Source of the DNA: Lamellibrachia columna
Lineage: Eukaryota; Annelida; Polychaeta; Sabellida; Siboglinidae
Direction: 5' to 3'
NCBI GenBank assembly: GCA_963662155.1
Contig: OY759263.1
Location: forward strand, 36,289,573-36,353,572
Length of the DNA: 64,000 nt
Below are positions 24,513 through 59,506 of this stretch, piece by piece. The notes under the pieces are model-generated. The model made no database searches. It had not been told where the DNA came from and worked only from the letters and a program-made list of their open reading frames with translations. How positions within the stretch are numbered: position 1 is the stretch's first letter; the number at the start of each line of letters is the position of its first letter. A program made the translations under genes and the position numbers.

Positions 24513-25110
24513 CAAGACAGATAGAATACATCCAGAGACGGGCAATACGGATCATCTTCCAAGATAAGTCGTACACCGAAGCCATCACCGCAGCCAATCT
24601 ACCAACGCTGTCAGACCGGAGGGAGAAGTTATGTAGAACACTATTCATAAGCATGCAACAATCTACACAATAAATTACACCATCTTTTGTCTCCCCTCCG
24701 GGAAACTCCGTATACAACTCGAAACACGAGGACTTACTGTGTGCCGCATTGCAGAACTGCAAGATTTCAGAACTCATACCATATGCTTTACGCCACTGGC
24801 AGTAATTATGAACTCATTTATAAATTAATTACTTTTTACATAATAGTAGTAGGCCATATAATTTATTTTACTATAGTATTGCCTGTTTTAAATTTTAATT
24901 TACGATTATGTCCTTCATATTTACCTTGTTTATTTACAAACATAACTTTAAACATGATGTACATGCACCTTTTAAATTTTTTATATTTTAAGTCATATTT
25001 TTGTCTTAATTAATTTATTATCATTGGTTGTTTTACTGTGCCAATTGTATAATTCAACTGCTATAGTTGCCATTTTAATAAAATTATTATTATAAAAATT
25101 ATTATTATCA
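24513..25110 (+). mobile_element. 5'-truncated LINE 3' end (CR1-like)
   Basis: A plus-strand frame reads RQIEYIQRRAIRIIF, SYTEAITAANLPTLSDRREK and LCRTLFISM, the C-terminal end of a CR1/jockey-type RT ORF, then a stop, an AT-rich 3' UTR and an ataaaattattatta tail. Only the last 5-10% of an element remains. It meets the minus-strand element at 25,262 tail to tail. Confidence 0.75.
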
Positions 25111-25261
25111 TTAATAAATAATTAATAAATAATAAAAATAATTAATAAATAATTAAAATAATTAATAAATGAATAAATAATTAAAATAATAAACTAGTAT
25201 AATAGTAGAAAATTAAGAATAATGTTAATAATAAATACTATGATATGAGTGGTATATAGAA
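25110..25261. repeat. (AATAA)-rich tail sequence between two LINE 3' ends
   Basis: aattaataaataattaaa-type microsatellite separates the 3' ends of two convergent LINE copies. LINE tails often expand into such repeats. Confidence 0.75.
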
Positions 25262-25857
25262 CTAAACATTAAAAGCAAGTTTGAAATAGTGAGTCCTAAG
25301 ACGCGCTTTAAAAGTGTCCTTGCAGCCGGTCAGACGCAAGTCTTCTGGTAGAGAGTTCCATAGAGTTGGCCCAGCGCGATAGAATGAACGACGGCCATAA
25401 TGCTCGAGGTTGTGGCGCGGAATGGTGAGTAGGGCACGATCGGCAGATTGTAGAGCGAGGCGCGGAACGTACGGCGTGATGAGCGAGACGAGGTACGCCG
25501 GCGTCCGGTCATGAAGGGCGCAAAACACAATGACGAGTAGTTTGTATTCAATGCGATACTTGACCGGCAACCAGTGGAGTTGTTGCAGCACTGCTGTCAT
25601 GCTTCGCCGGTCGCCCCGCCTAATCCGCAAAACAACTCTGGCCGCCGACCGCTGTACCATCTCAAGATGGTGCAAGAGGCGGTCGGAAATGCCAGTCGAT
25701 CCGCGATGTAATGAGGGAGTGAACAAGAGTCTTGCATGCTGTGATGGTAAGGCTTGTTCATATCTTAGCGATGCGAAATAAATTAAAATAAGCAGCACGA
25801 CAAGCGTTCGATATTTGAGCTGACATGTCGAGTCCGCTGTCAAGTAAAACTCTGATG

Positions 25858-26265
25858 TCACAAACCGGACCCACACACATCGATAGTGGACATAGCAGAA
25901 GGCGAACGGACGGTAGTAGAACGAAAAATGATGGCTTCTGTTTTCATCTCATTGAGTAGGAGATGGTTGCAGTTCAGCCAGCGTCTTATGTCTCGTACAC
26001 ATTCGTCGATTTTCCGTAGTGCGTCAGCATGGTTCAGTGGCGGACACTCAGCGTATAGTTGAGTCTTGTCCACGTATATGTGGTAGCTGATCTGATGGCG
26101 TTCGAAGATGTCCGCGATAGGTAGAATGTACATGTTGAATATCATCGGACCTAGAACCGAGCCCTGCGGAACACCATGATGAATAAGTCTCGCCGCTGAA
26201 GTTGCTTCGCGTATCTTTATTGCATTAGTTCGGCCTGCGAGGCATGATTTGAACCATGTAAGCAC
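25858..26265 (-). pseudogene. LINE reverse transcriptase, palm with mutated YADD
   Basis: Contains [19 protein letters not shown] and YHIYVDKTQLYAECPP. The two catalytic aspartates of YADD are reduced to VDK. It continues in another frame at 25262-25876 (LEMVQRSAARVVL, LHWLPVKYRIEYK, WNSLPEDLR). Confidence 0.85.
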
Positions 26266-26320
26266 TGTCTGGCTTAGTCCAATATCACGAAGTCCAAGCA
26301 GTTGAATGCTGCTCTTAGAT

Positions 26321-27232
26321 CTATATAGTTAGTACAAGCAAAATGCCACGCCGTGAATCAATTGCCTGCGTCATGTCTTTGTGTATTCGGACGAGAGCTG
26401 TCTCCGTGCTGTGTCTCGGCCAGTACGCGCTCTGGAACGAGTCGTTGAAGCCGTTGGCATAAATGTGACGGTGCAGTTCGTTGGCGACATAACGTTCTAA
26501 TATTTTCGAGACAAGACTCAGATTTGATATTGGGTGGTAGTTGGCGAGTGAGTTCACGTCGAGGCCATGGTTCTTAAGTATAGGTGTCACTAACGCGTGA
26601 TTCATGTCTACCGATACGACAACTGTTGCGAGCGATGTGTTGATGATATCAGTTAGGATCGGTGCGAGTAGGTCGATGTTTCCTTTCAGCAAGCTCGTCG
26701 GCATCGGGTCGAGGTCGCAGGATTTCACAGACGACTGGAGAACGATCCGTCTGGTGTCTGCTGTCGTCGCCAGCGTAAGTTGCGCATGTTGGTGTAGACC
26801 TACATCAGACGGCTGTCGATCGAAAGTGTTCGGCTCGGCGCGCAAATCAATGGTCCGACATATATTTAAAATCTTATCAATGAAGAACTGGTGAAATGTC
26901 TCAGCAAGGATTGAGTCATTGCGTGAGTCAGGCAACTGAACTGGTGTAGATCGGCCCAACAGTACATTGGTGACGCCGAACATTGCTTTCATGTTGTGTC
27001 CGGCTTCGTGTATCATCATACAGAAATGATTGGCCTTTGTGGTGGTTAGTTGTCGGCGGTAAGCGTCTCGAAGCATCATATACATCTGTCTGTGGACAGC
27101 GAGTCGCGTCTTTCGCCATTGGTGCTCGGCGCGGTGGAGGTTGCTCTTCGCACTGGACAACTCTTCCGTATGCCATGGTTTCTTCGGACGAACCGTGATG
27201 ACTCGCGTGACAATTGGTGCGTGCCTGTCCAC
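26321..27232 (-). pseudogene. LINE reverse transcriptase, N-terminal half
   Basis: A 303-codon open frame with the EN-RT linker (RPKKPWHTEELS) and RT blocks up to the strand before motif A (DMTQAIDSRRG). It ends at a frameshift, and the palm continues at 25858-26265 in another frame. Confidence 0.8.
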
Positions 27233-27457
27233 GATGGTCGCAATGGCGGCATTGTAGTTCTCGATGAGCCCAACAGTGGTTCCAGCGAATGCGTTGTAGA
27301 TATCAGTCGCTAAAGCCCGCTTGTCGATCGATGAGTACTTTCGATAACACTCGAGTACACAATGATCTGAGTACTCGGCCTTACAGGTGTTGAGAGTAGG
27401 GTAGACGCACGGGGTGTGATCAGTAGATCGAGTGTGTTTCCACTCAGGTGCGTCGCA

Positions 27458-27922
27458 CTAATCACGTGCTGGACAAAACCAGCATTGTCTATGAGAGTAA
27501 TTAATGAGATTCATCGCGCAGATTAAATTGATGTTACCGTAGTGAACATTAAAGTCACCACTAATGATCGATTCATTCGTGTGTGTTGCTGCTGAACTAA
27601 GGGTAGCACCCAAATCATCCAAGAAGTCACGGGGCAGCAATGACGATGGTGGACGGTAAATGAAATATACGCGAACATTGTTGTTTGTTTCCGGACACTG
27701 GAGTGCAACCCTCAGGCCTTCAGATGTGTCAATCGTTAACGGAGTTTTGGAAATCATGTTAAAGGTTGACTTGAATAGGAGTCCGACCCCACCAACGCGA
27801 CGGTTCCTGCGTGGCACATGACAAAGATTGTAGCCGCCTGCCGTCAGCACATTGATTTCCGCTTTGTCATCATGGGAGAGCCAGGTCTCTGTCAGTGTGA
27901 CGATGTCTGTGATGTTCAACAA
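27458..27922 (-). pseudogene. LINE apurinic-like endonuclease fragment
   Basis: EN domain of the element at 25262-28125. It shows LTETWL (metal-binding Glu), GGVGLLF, FIYRPP and SGDFNVH. The reading frame is lost just before the C-terminal SDH motif. The N-terminal strand (FALINTRS) lies in another frame upstream. Confidence 0.8.
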
Positions 27923-28125
27923 TGTAGTCTGATAAAGTCTGCCTTATTTCGGACGGATCGGGTGTTAATTAAAGCAAATTTAGTGTTCACTGTTTTATCT
28001 GCAGACGTCAGCAAATCGATACTGCAAATAATATGTGTGAAATTGTTCATGTTGCTGCTTGGTGTGCTTGTGTGGAGGGTGTTGTTGACACCAGTTTGTT
28101 TACTAACCGAACTGACCTGATGACA

Positions 28126-28545
28126 TGATGCTGACCACCCTGGTTATTGGCCTGGATCATCTTATTCTGGCTTTTGTGCCACATCTAGTGGATGGTCAAC
28201 ACAAATGTAGTCGTTCTATTGTTGCCGTCCACGGGTGACTAGGCGGCTGCTTGCATTTCCTTAGATTCAGCAGCAATGTTCTGGACAGAGACATGCTTCA
28301 GCAGTCGCTACCTCAAGCAGGCAATGTTCCGGTACGGTGAGTGCAGAGTTTGGTAGCCCATGCATGTGTAGTTCAAACCGGTTGAAGTTGATAGCCACAG
28401 CCACGCCTTAGAATAAAGGCCAGTTTAAAAGTCAATGTAAAACGTATTATTAAAAACACAAGCAAGTCACAGACCTTCCAGTTATACTCTTTGGACATTC
28501 ACGATATATAATACACAGCACGTAGACAATCCAGAATCTGAAAAC
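28126..28545. other. Possible LINE 5' UTR
   Basis: No coding signal. It adjoins the 5' end of the minus-strand LINE at 28,125 and has similar raised GC, so it could be its 5' UTR. Boundaries are unclear. Confidence 0.35.
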
Positions 28546-28559
28546 GTTAATAAATGAAG

Positions 28560-29560
28560 ATAACAATCAGACCGGAAGCAGCCGCACACAGCAGTGCTCT
28601 ACAACCTTTTTGGAACTTGGTACAGCTCTGCTTATGTCTTCTCTGAAGAAGAAATCCTGGATTCGATTCATCCATAGTGGGGAAACCCTGCCTTAAATTT
28701 GGCAGTTCCAGCGAGCATGCTAATATCCCTGTACACTTTGCCTTTAGAAACAGCCAGTGTCTTAGCAATTTTTGGAGGTTTTGTTGCATTTTCTTTTGAT
28801 CCTGAGGGCATGATTTGATGATATTTTTCTGCCAATATCCCTGTCCATGACCATCCCTTTAAATTCTGGCATTAAACTATGTTTAGTTGGTGCACTTGTT
28901 TGAACCATAATCCCACATTTCTTGTATGCTTTTCTGGAGGTAGGTGTAGCAGAGAGGATAATAGACTGAAGTGCTTCTGCTCTGTGTGCTCTGTGTGTGG
29001 CATCCTTTCAAGTAGTTTTCTACAGTAGAAATATCTGAGCTGCCTGCTCGTGGTATTCAGTGCTTGGGGACCTTCCTTTTCTTCAGCTGCATCTTCTGAT
29101 ATTATCCCATCATCAGCAACATTGTCTTCTGCCACGCTTTGCTTTACCATTCCTTTTTTCTAACATGATCGTTTTCCTTTAATCTAAGATTTTTTTACCC
29201 ATCAATTATGTTCTACTACACTGCTTCTCATATTCTCTTCTTTCAGCAGGTGTCATCAGTTTTACTTGTTTCTTTACTCTTCTTGATCTGACTGTCCTTC
29301 CCACCCATTCAGTTTTAATCTTTCTATACTTTGGCTGTCTCAGTCTCTTAACTCCTTTATGCTTCCTCTTTCCTCTCTCTGTCATAGTTAGCCGTTTAAC
29401 ATCCCTGTTTTGTTGTTGTGTGGCATCCTTCTTTAAAATTTCCTGAAGTTTTTCTGAATTCTCTTTTAACTTCTCTCTCTGTTACCTTTGGTGCTCTCTT
29501 GCCTTCATCTTTTTCACTTCTACTAGATCAGGATGATCCATTTTGCAGTAAAAATAAAGT
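28560..29560 (-). pseudogene. Broken copy of a Lys-rich invertebrate protein gene
   Basis: Minus-strand pieces in order: MDHPDLVEVKKMKAREHQR then a stop; QREKLKENSEKLQEIL; a basic run (GKRKHKGVKRLRQPKYRK); LTPAERREYEK-like LMTPAERREYEK; SATPTSRKAYKKCG; MPSGSKENATKPPKIAKTLA; and FFFREDISRAVPSSKKVVE. The closing FxRxDISRxxPxxK motif and the SPxSRKA-type block are what I remember from a large, functionally uncharacterised family in corals, arthropods and molluscs (recalled, not searched). Stops and at least three frameshifts make this a pseudogene. It has no introns over 1 kb, so a retrocopy or transposon-carried gene is possible. Confidence 0.5.
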
Positions 29561-30476
29561 AATTTCAGAACAATGTCCAATATGGAGAGTGTAGCACATT
29601 GTTTTATTTAGCCTATCTCAAATCCGGTTCATTGGTGTCCAAATATATAGTGTGTGCATATAATTATGTTATACACATGGTGTGGGTGGCAAAATCAGAT
29701 GTACTCATTTAGCTAGTTGAGGGATCTAATATTCTGTTCATGCGTCTCCACACAAAAATGCCAGGCAAAATATACAGATTTCTTTCATTTGTATGAATTT
29801 ACTTGATAATCAGATATAATATCTGTGACTTTTTGAACAATTTACACCCTTAGATCAGATGATTACAGTACAGATACCCAAAAATGGTGAACAGCTAAGC
29901 TTAGAACTGCTTCCTCAACTTATTTAGCCTATCTCAAATTGCGGTTCATTGGTGTCCAGATATATAGTGTGTGAATAGTTTATGTAACATCTGCAGTCGA
30001 TTTAATAAAAACTGCCTATTTTTGTTCGAATCATAAAAAAATTATTTCAGTTGTTAGATCTGGTAAGGATCCAAATAGTGGATATCCAAAATGTTAAACA
30101 CTGTGTGGGTCAATGATGATCTTGGGCGTGACTTCAATCCTCTCGCCAATCACATGACAAAGTTAAAAAAATTCAATTGAGAAAGCACCTTTAAGATATC
30201 TAAATATTTGGGGTTTGTCTTTTGTTTTACATGGGTAATTAGCATAATGTGCAGTGCCATTTGCACAATAAAGTAACGTTAACAAAACAGCTGTACACTA
30301 CAGCCAACTATGAGTAGATTGCCAGCCAATTGTTGGCAAAATGATGATGTTTGGGACAATACAATAGTGGAAATTTTTCAAAAGTAGGCATCTGTTAGTA
30401 TCTAGTTAATAACATGTCATATTACATGGCTCATGTAGTTTTACTTTGTTATAGTGTAATTTCAACCAAGAGAAAG

Positions 30477-30694
30477 ATATTAAGCATAATTACCTCTCAA
30501 GAAACTTAGTGTTCGTTCTGTATATTATATTTCAACTGCATCTCGCAGTCTTCTTCAGCAGACTGAAGTTACGGATGTGTCACATGACCAATTACATCCG
30601 TAACTTCAGTCTGCTGAAGAAGACTGTGAGATGCAGATGAAATATAATATACAGAACGAACACTAAGTTTCTTGAGAGGTAATTATGCTTAATA
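30477..30694. repeat. Near-perfect 218-bp palindrome (foldback element)
   Basis: Arms of about 101 bp (30477-30577 and 30594-30694) are reverse complements with only two mismatches, separated by about 16 bp. They start attaagcataattacctctc. Such similarity means recent origin, either a foldback/MITE insertion or a palindromic duplication. A transcript would fold into a very long hairpin. Confidence 0.93.
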
Positions 30695-31065
30695 TTAATA
30701 ACCAAGAAACCGGATCATCTATCCATTCAAAGAGAAAGATGGTTTATAACAGTTTAGTTTACTCACAGGTGACATCATCGTGCTCATAAAGCATCTCATC
30801 TGCAACAATCCAATCTTACCATTTGAAAGTGTACTGGCCTAGTAACTGTTTTTCTAAATTAGAATATTTCATACCAAAACATCTGGACATATGCCATTTA
30901 TCGTATAACTGCAAATAAAATTAATTTACCACAGCAAATTGAGCATTCTAGTACTATATGTCGCTTATGTCGCGTCTGATTTTGTATCTGTGAATTGCAA
31001 ATGGTTCAAGCTGTGTATAGCATATTTTTTCATAATTTTCTCCCTCTTACTTTTCTGGGAAAATA

Positions 31066-31500
31066 GGTGTGACAGATGCGACGACATAAGGGGACGGAAT
31101 TTTGCTCAGTTTTCCACTAAAAAAATCTGTATGGCTGCAATAACTCGGCAATGGGTGGGAGTGGGAGTTAATTTTTTCACCCAAATATACCTCGGGGTAT
31201 ATATTCAACACAAAAAATAAAAGGAGGCATCCATACCTTCGTGTAATTTTAATTTTTACACATGAAATGCCATCGTCAAAAGTGTTTACATTTTTATGCA
31301 AAAATACCCCATTCTTAGGCCCTCATATAGCTGTGGAAGAGGCAAATCTTGATGAAACTTGCCAAAGTTGTCTTTGCTGAAAGATAAGATCATTTTTTAT
31401 CCCTAACAAAAATTAAAAGGGGATATCAATCTAAACAACCAAACAGCAAAGCTCACAAGTTTAAAAAATCAAAGTGTTCCATTTTTCGTGACTTCGCTCA
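31066..31500 (+). repeat. Dispersed repeat related to 23.3-23.5 kb
   Basis: ataggtgtgacagatgcgac at the left and ttcgtgacttcgctcatat at the right match 23298-23513 in inverted order. The interior is longer here. Confidence 0.6.
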
Positions 31501-32595
31501 TATACATGTATACCTCAGTATAGGGAGTACCCTCTCCCCCTGGGAATGAAGTCTTAGTCGAGCAATTTTTCATTCTTTTCGATATCCAGGACTACTAGTA
31601 CTAGGCCCGGGCACACTCGTATTCATAATTCAAAATTGTTTTTAATATTTTATTCATATAAATTATAATTATTAACATGCCATTTTATACGCCAATATAC
31701 CTGTAGTATATCCAGTATGCATAGATAATTATATGTAGCTGATTCAAATAGAGTTGGCAAGTTGACTAAACCAACGTTTGGTATAGGGTGAGTTGAGCCA
31801 CAGACCGGCACAGTCCCGTAAGTTGGGTAAATGCTTTATTTGTATTTTTATTTACGTAGGCCTTGTTGGCTTGTACTAAGATTTCACAACTCAGCCAACA
31901 CATCTGCCAATAGGTACAACATGTCTTTGACAAGTCTACATGCTTAATTAATAAGTCACAACCAGTGTAACTAGCCCCGTTTCAACTAGTTTTGTTTCGA
32001 CAATTACAGGTAAGCTTTTTAAATTAACTTCTCATTACATTGATGCATGAAGACGAAGTGATGTAAATAATCTTCTTCCCTGAGCATTGTTAAACCATTT
32101 ATAAGTGCACAGACAATATAATGTCTGGTCACATGTGTTGATAGTTTACACACCAACATACATTAATCACAGTCACAAAAAGTTTAGAAAAATATCAAAA
32201 AACATACTTTTAACTAAAATTTTCTTACCGTTGTGACAAATGTCACTTATTGTACGTTAGTCATGTTCAAATAACATGTTCAATCACTGGGTGGTACCAT
32301 GTAATTGTCGCTGTTGCAGTTTCCTGGGAAACATGGGTGGCTTAACTAACCCTGCCTTCCCCTTTAGATATTGGTACTTTTCTTCAGTCCGGGCCCACAA
32401 TGTTTCCAACCACTTTTTAGTGATAAAATATATTCGTATCTTACACAACCTGTGATGTTGTATGTTTATTCAGTAGTTATTGATCATTTATGCACATTTT
32501 CCCTAGTATTACAGTAACCAAAGTTAACTGTTTAAAAGGGTACAATGCAATTATAAACCCTTATGAAGGAGTATACTGTATTATTAATTTTACAG

Positions 32596-57170
<24,575 letters not shown>

Positions 57171-57199
57171 TTGATTTCTTGTTGTAACATAGTTACAGG

Positions 57200-58100
57200 T
57201 AAAACTTCTATATGTATTATATTGACAGTACAAGTTTGGGACCAGGAAAACACGTTATCTGTGATTTGAGTTGTGTGTCTACACAAGGTGGTGGAGCCAG
57301 GCAGGATCAGGCTCATGGTTCTAGTTATCAAAGTTTCAGTTAACCATACATATGGAAAATTAGTAACGGCCCCGCAGTATTTTGATAACATAATGTTACT
57401 GTCATCCCAAGAATGAACGACTTAGTATTTTCTCAAAGAATTAATAAATATCCTCTCATGTTTGTTAAAATAGAGGCACTCTGAACAATGACTATAGACA
57501 CACACACAATCCTACATATTGTGTTCATATACAATATATATTATACATATACACAGTTATGGTGATCTGTCCGTTTAATCTCTCTTGTAATATTGTGGAA
57601 GTCAGATGACTTGAACTTTGATGTGACATATAAACTGTTAGTTGACATACTGACAAAGCTGTTAAAAACAACATTTATTTATTTATACAAGATTAGCAGA
57701 CAACCAACATGACTGATGCATAAACACTTGAATGCACACATCAAAACGTAATTAATGTCCGTATTCATTCTTTCTATTTATAGTAAGAATATAGGCACAA
57801 TATGACCTATCCAATAAATACGTATAATAGTTTTCTTTTTTATGTAATGCAGATAACACGGACTATATTAAATGCAAGTTATAGTAATTATAGCCAAGAT
57901 GCTGCATCTTAATTAAGATTTTATTACTACATATGTTGCCCTAGTCATTAAGATAGTAACTGTTACGTTGGAAGATTCTGCCAAACAGCATTGGAGTAAA
58001 CAGAATGAACAAACCAGCATTTAGGTAAAAATTTACTGCAAGGGTTTGCACATATCCATGTATATTGGAGGTAGACAAATCTATGGCTTGGTGAGCTATC
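57200..58100. other. Intergenic space between convergent genes
   Basis: AT-rich with short simple repeats (atatac-type at about 57,535). No gene found. Confidence 0.45.
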
Positions 58101-58101
58101 T

Positions 58102-58748
58102 CAGAGGTTCCCAGACTGTTTTCGCTGAGGCTCACCCATGGGGCTGCCAAAACCACTGTATTGCAAACAAATTATCGATACAATTAATGTGCATTTTCAT
58201 TAAGTCAAAATATATTATCTATAATTTTCAGAATCTGTCTCAGTTACCCAGGGAAAAGCAGCAGACGCTTAATTCAATTTGCAGGGTCTAATGGGTTACA
58301 GGATTTTTATGCACAATAAATGTGGACACTGCATTGTCCATTGGGACCACCTTAAACCATCCTGCAGACCACCTGAGGGCCGCAAACCACCTTAAACCAT
58401 CCTGTGGACCACCTGAGGGCTGCGAACCACCTTAAACCATCCTGTGGACCACCTGAGGGCTGCGAACCACCTTAAACCATCCTGCAGACCACCTGAGGGC
58501 CGCAAACCACCTTAAACCATCCTGTGGACCACCTGAGTGCTGCGAACCACCTTAAACCATCCTGCGGACCACCTGAGGGCTGCGAACCACCTTAAACCAT
58601 CCTGTGGACCACCTGAGGGCTGCGAACCACCTTAAACCATCCTGCGGACCACCTGAGGGCCGCGAATCACCTTAAACCATCCTGCGGACCACCTTAAACC
58701 ATCCTGTGGACCACCTGAGGGCTGCGGACCACAGTTTGGGAACCCTTG
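58102..58748. mobile_element. hAT-like non-autonomous transposon with internal array
   Basis: Ends are 17-bp inverted repeats, cagaggttcccagactg and (reverse complement of the right end) caagggttcccaaactg. They are flanked by 8-bp duplications agctatct (58094-58101) and agctagct (58749-58756), one mismatch. An 8-bp duplication and CAGxGGTTCxCA-type ends are typical of hAT elements. There is no transposase. The interior has about ten copies of a 40-bp unit (ccaccttaaaccatcctg, ggaccacctgagggc). Confidence 0.88.
58330..58725. repeat. 40-bp minisatellite inside the hAT-like element
   Basis: About ten copies of accaccttaaaccatcctg plus tggaccacctgagggctgcga. The unit resembles the sub-terminal sequence of the element, so it probably grew by slippage from the transposon end. 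Confidence 0.93.
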
Positions 58749-59116
58749 AGCTAGCTGGATCTTTGATCACTTCATATAGACAAGATCACTTGTATCTATT
58801 CCTCATGTCGAGCTGACGCTGCTAGATGGGACTGTTAAATGTGAACTTTACGAGCATGGTTGGAATACTTAATATATTAGAATACTTGAGTGCACCAATA
58901 CCTCCAGTAATGTATCTGTTGAAGTTATGTTATTTCTTTGATGCTTGATGCTTACTCTAGGCATGTCAAAGAATGGTGGGATCACGCTACATCTGTTTGC
59001 AAATTAATTATTTCTCATCACAGTGAATATTCATACAGCTGAGTTTGGACATACTTCAATAGTAGATGTTCATCTGCTCCATCATGTCAATGGTTCTAAA
59101 TACTTGTGATGGCATC

Positions 59117-59506
59117 CTATATGACTGGTTCAAGAGGGACTACAGCAACTCCCACCCCCCCTTCGTGGGCACACATTGGCCGAGCCAATGTCCATGTCAG
59201 TGTCTCAGGGTCAAACATCTCAACTGAACTGAGATTTGTTGAGCCATCGTAACCTCCAATGGCATACAGTTTTCCACAATTTGCCACCAGTGCAACACGA
59301 CTCCGTTTCATGTTCATGTCTGCGACTTTGCTCCATTTGTTTGTGACTGGATCGAAGCAGTCAACGGTCTTGAGAAAGACATTGCCATCATAACCACCAG
59401 CGATGTAGATCTTGCCATTGAGTGCAGCCGCTCCAAGACGACATCGTTTTGTCAACATCGGGGTTGTTTCAGACCATGTCGCAGTAATGTTGTTGTAGCA
59501 CTCCAC
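59117..59506 (-). CDS. KLHL18: KLHL18 last exon
   Basis: Acceptor ctctccag| and 129 codons to TAG. Contains the last two full kelch repeats and [20 protein letters not shown] at the C-terminus, which closes the propeller. Phase 0 start. Confidence 0.92.
   Translation of the reverse strand: MECYNNITATWSETTPMLTKRCRLGAAALNGKIYIAGGYDGNVFLKTVDCFDPVTNKWSKVADMNMKRSRVALVANCGKLYAIGGYDGSTNLSSVEMFDPETLTWTLARPMCAHEGGVGVAVVPLEPVI

Larger units (their letters stand above)
25262..28125 (-). mobile_element. Near full-length L2/CR1-like LINE, inactivated
   Basis: Minus-strand order: FALINTRSVRNK (endonuclease start, about 27,965), LTETWL, FIYRPP, SGDFNVH, YSDHC, then the linker and RT ([60 protein letters not shown]), the catalytic region YHIYVDKTQLY, and the thumb and C-terminal domain to ELAFNV-like KLAFNV at 25,262. 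In intact relatives the catalytic motif is YADD; here it is YVDK, so the RT is dead. There are also frameshifts near 27,460, 27,920, 26,290 and 25,860. GC content is visibly higher than in neighbouring DNA, suggesting a younger or foreign-composition insert. Confidence 0.9.
29580..32595. other. Intergenic region upstream of the lifeguard gene
   Basis: Contains a 60-bp direct repeat (ttatttagcctatctcaaat at 29,606 and 29,919), a long hairpin (30,477) and a dispersed repeat (31,066). The lifeguard promoter and first noncoding exon should lie here, but I cannot place them. Confidence 0.5.

Noticed and set aside
24328..24777. 149-codon minus-strand open frame
   Set aside because: It is antisense to a recognisable LINE 3' fragment (RQIEYIQRRAIRII on the plus strand).
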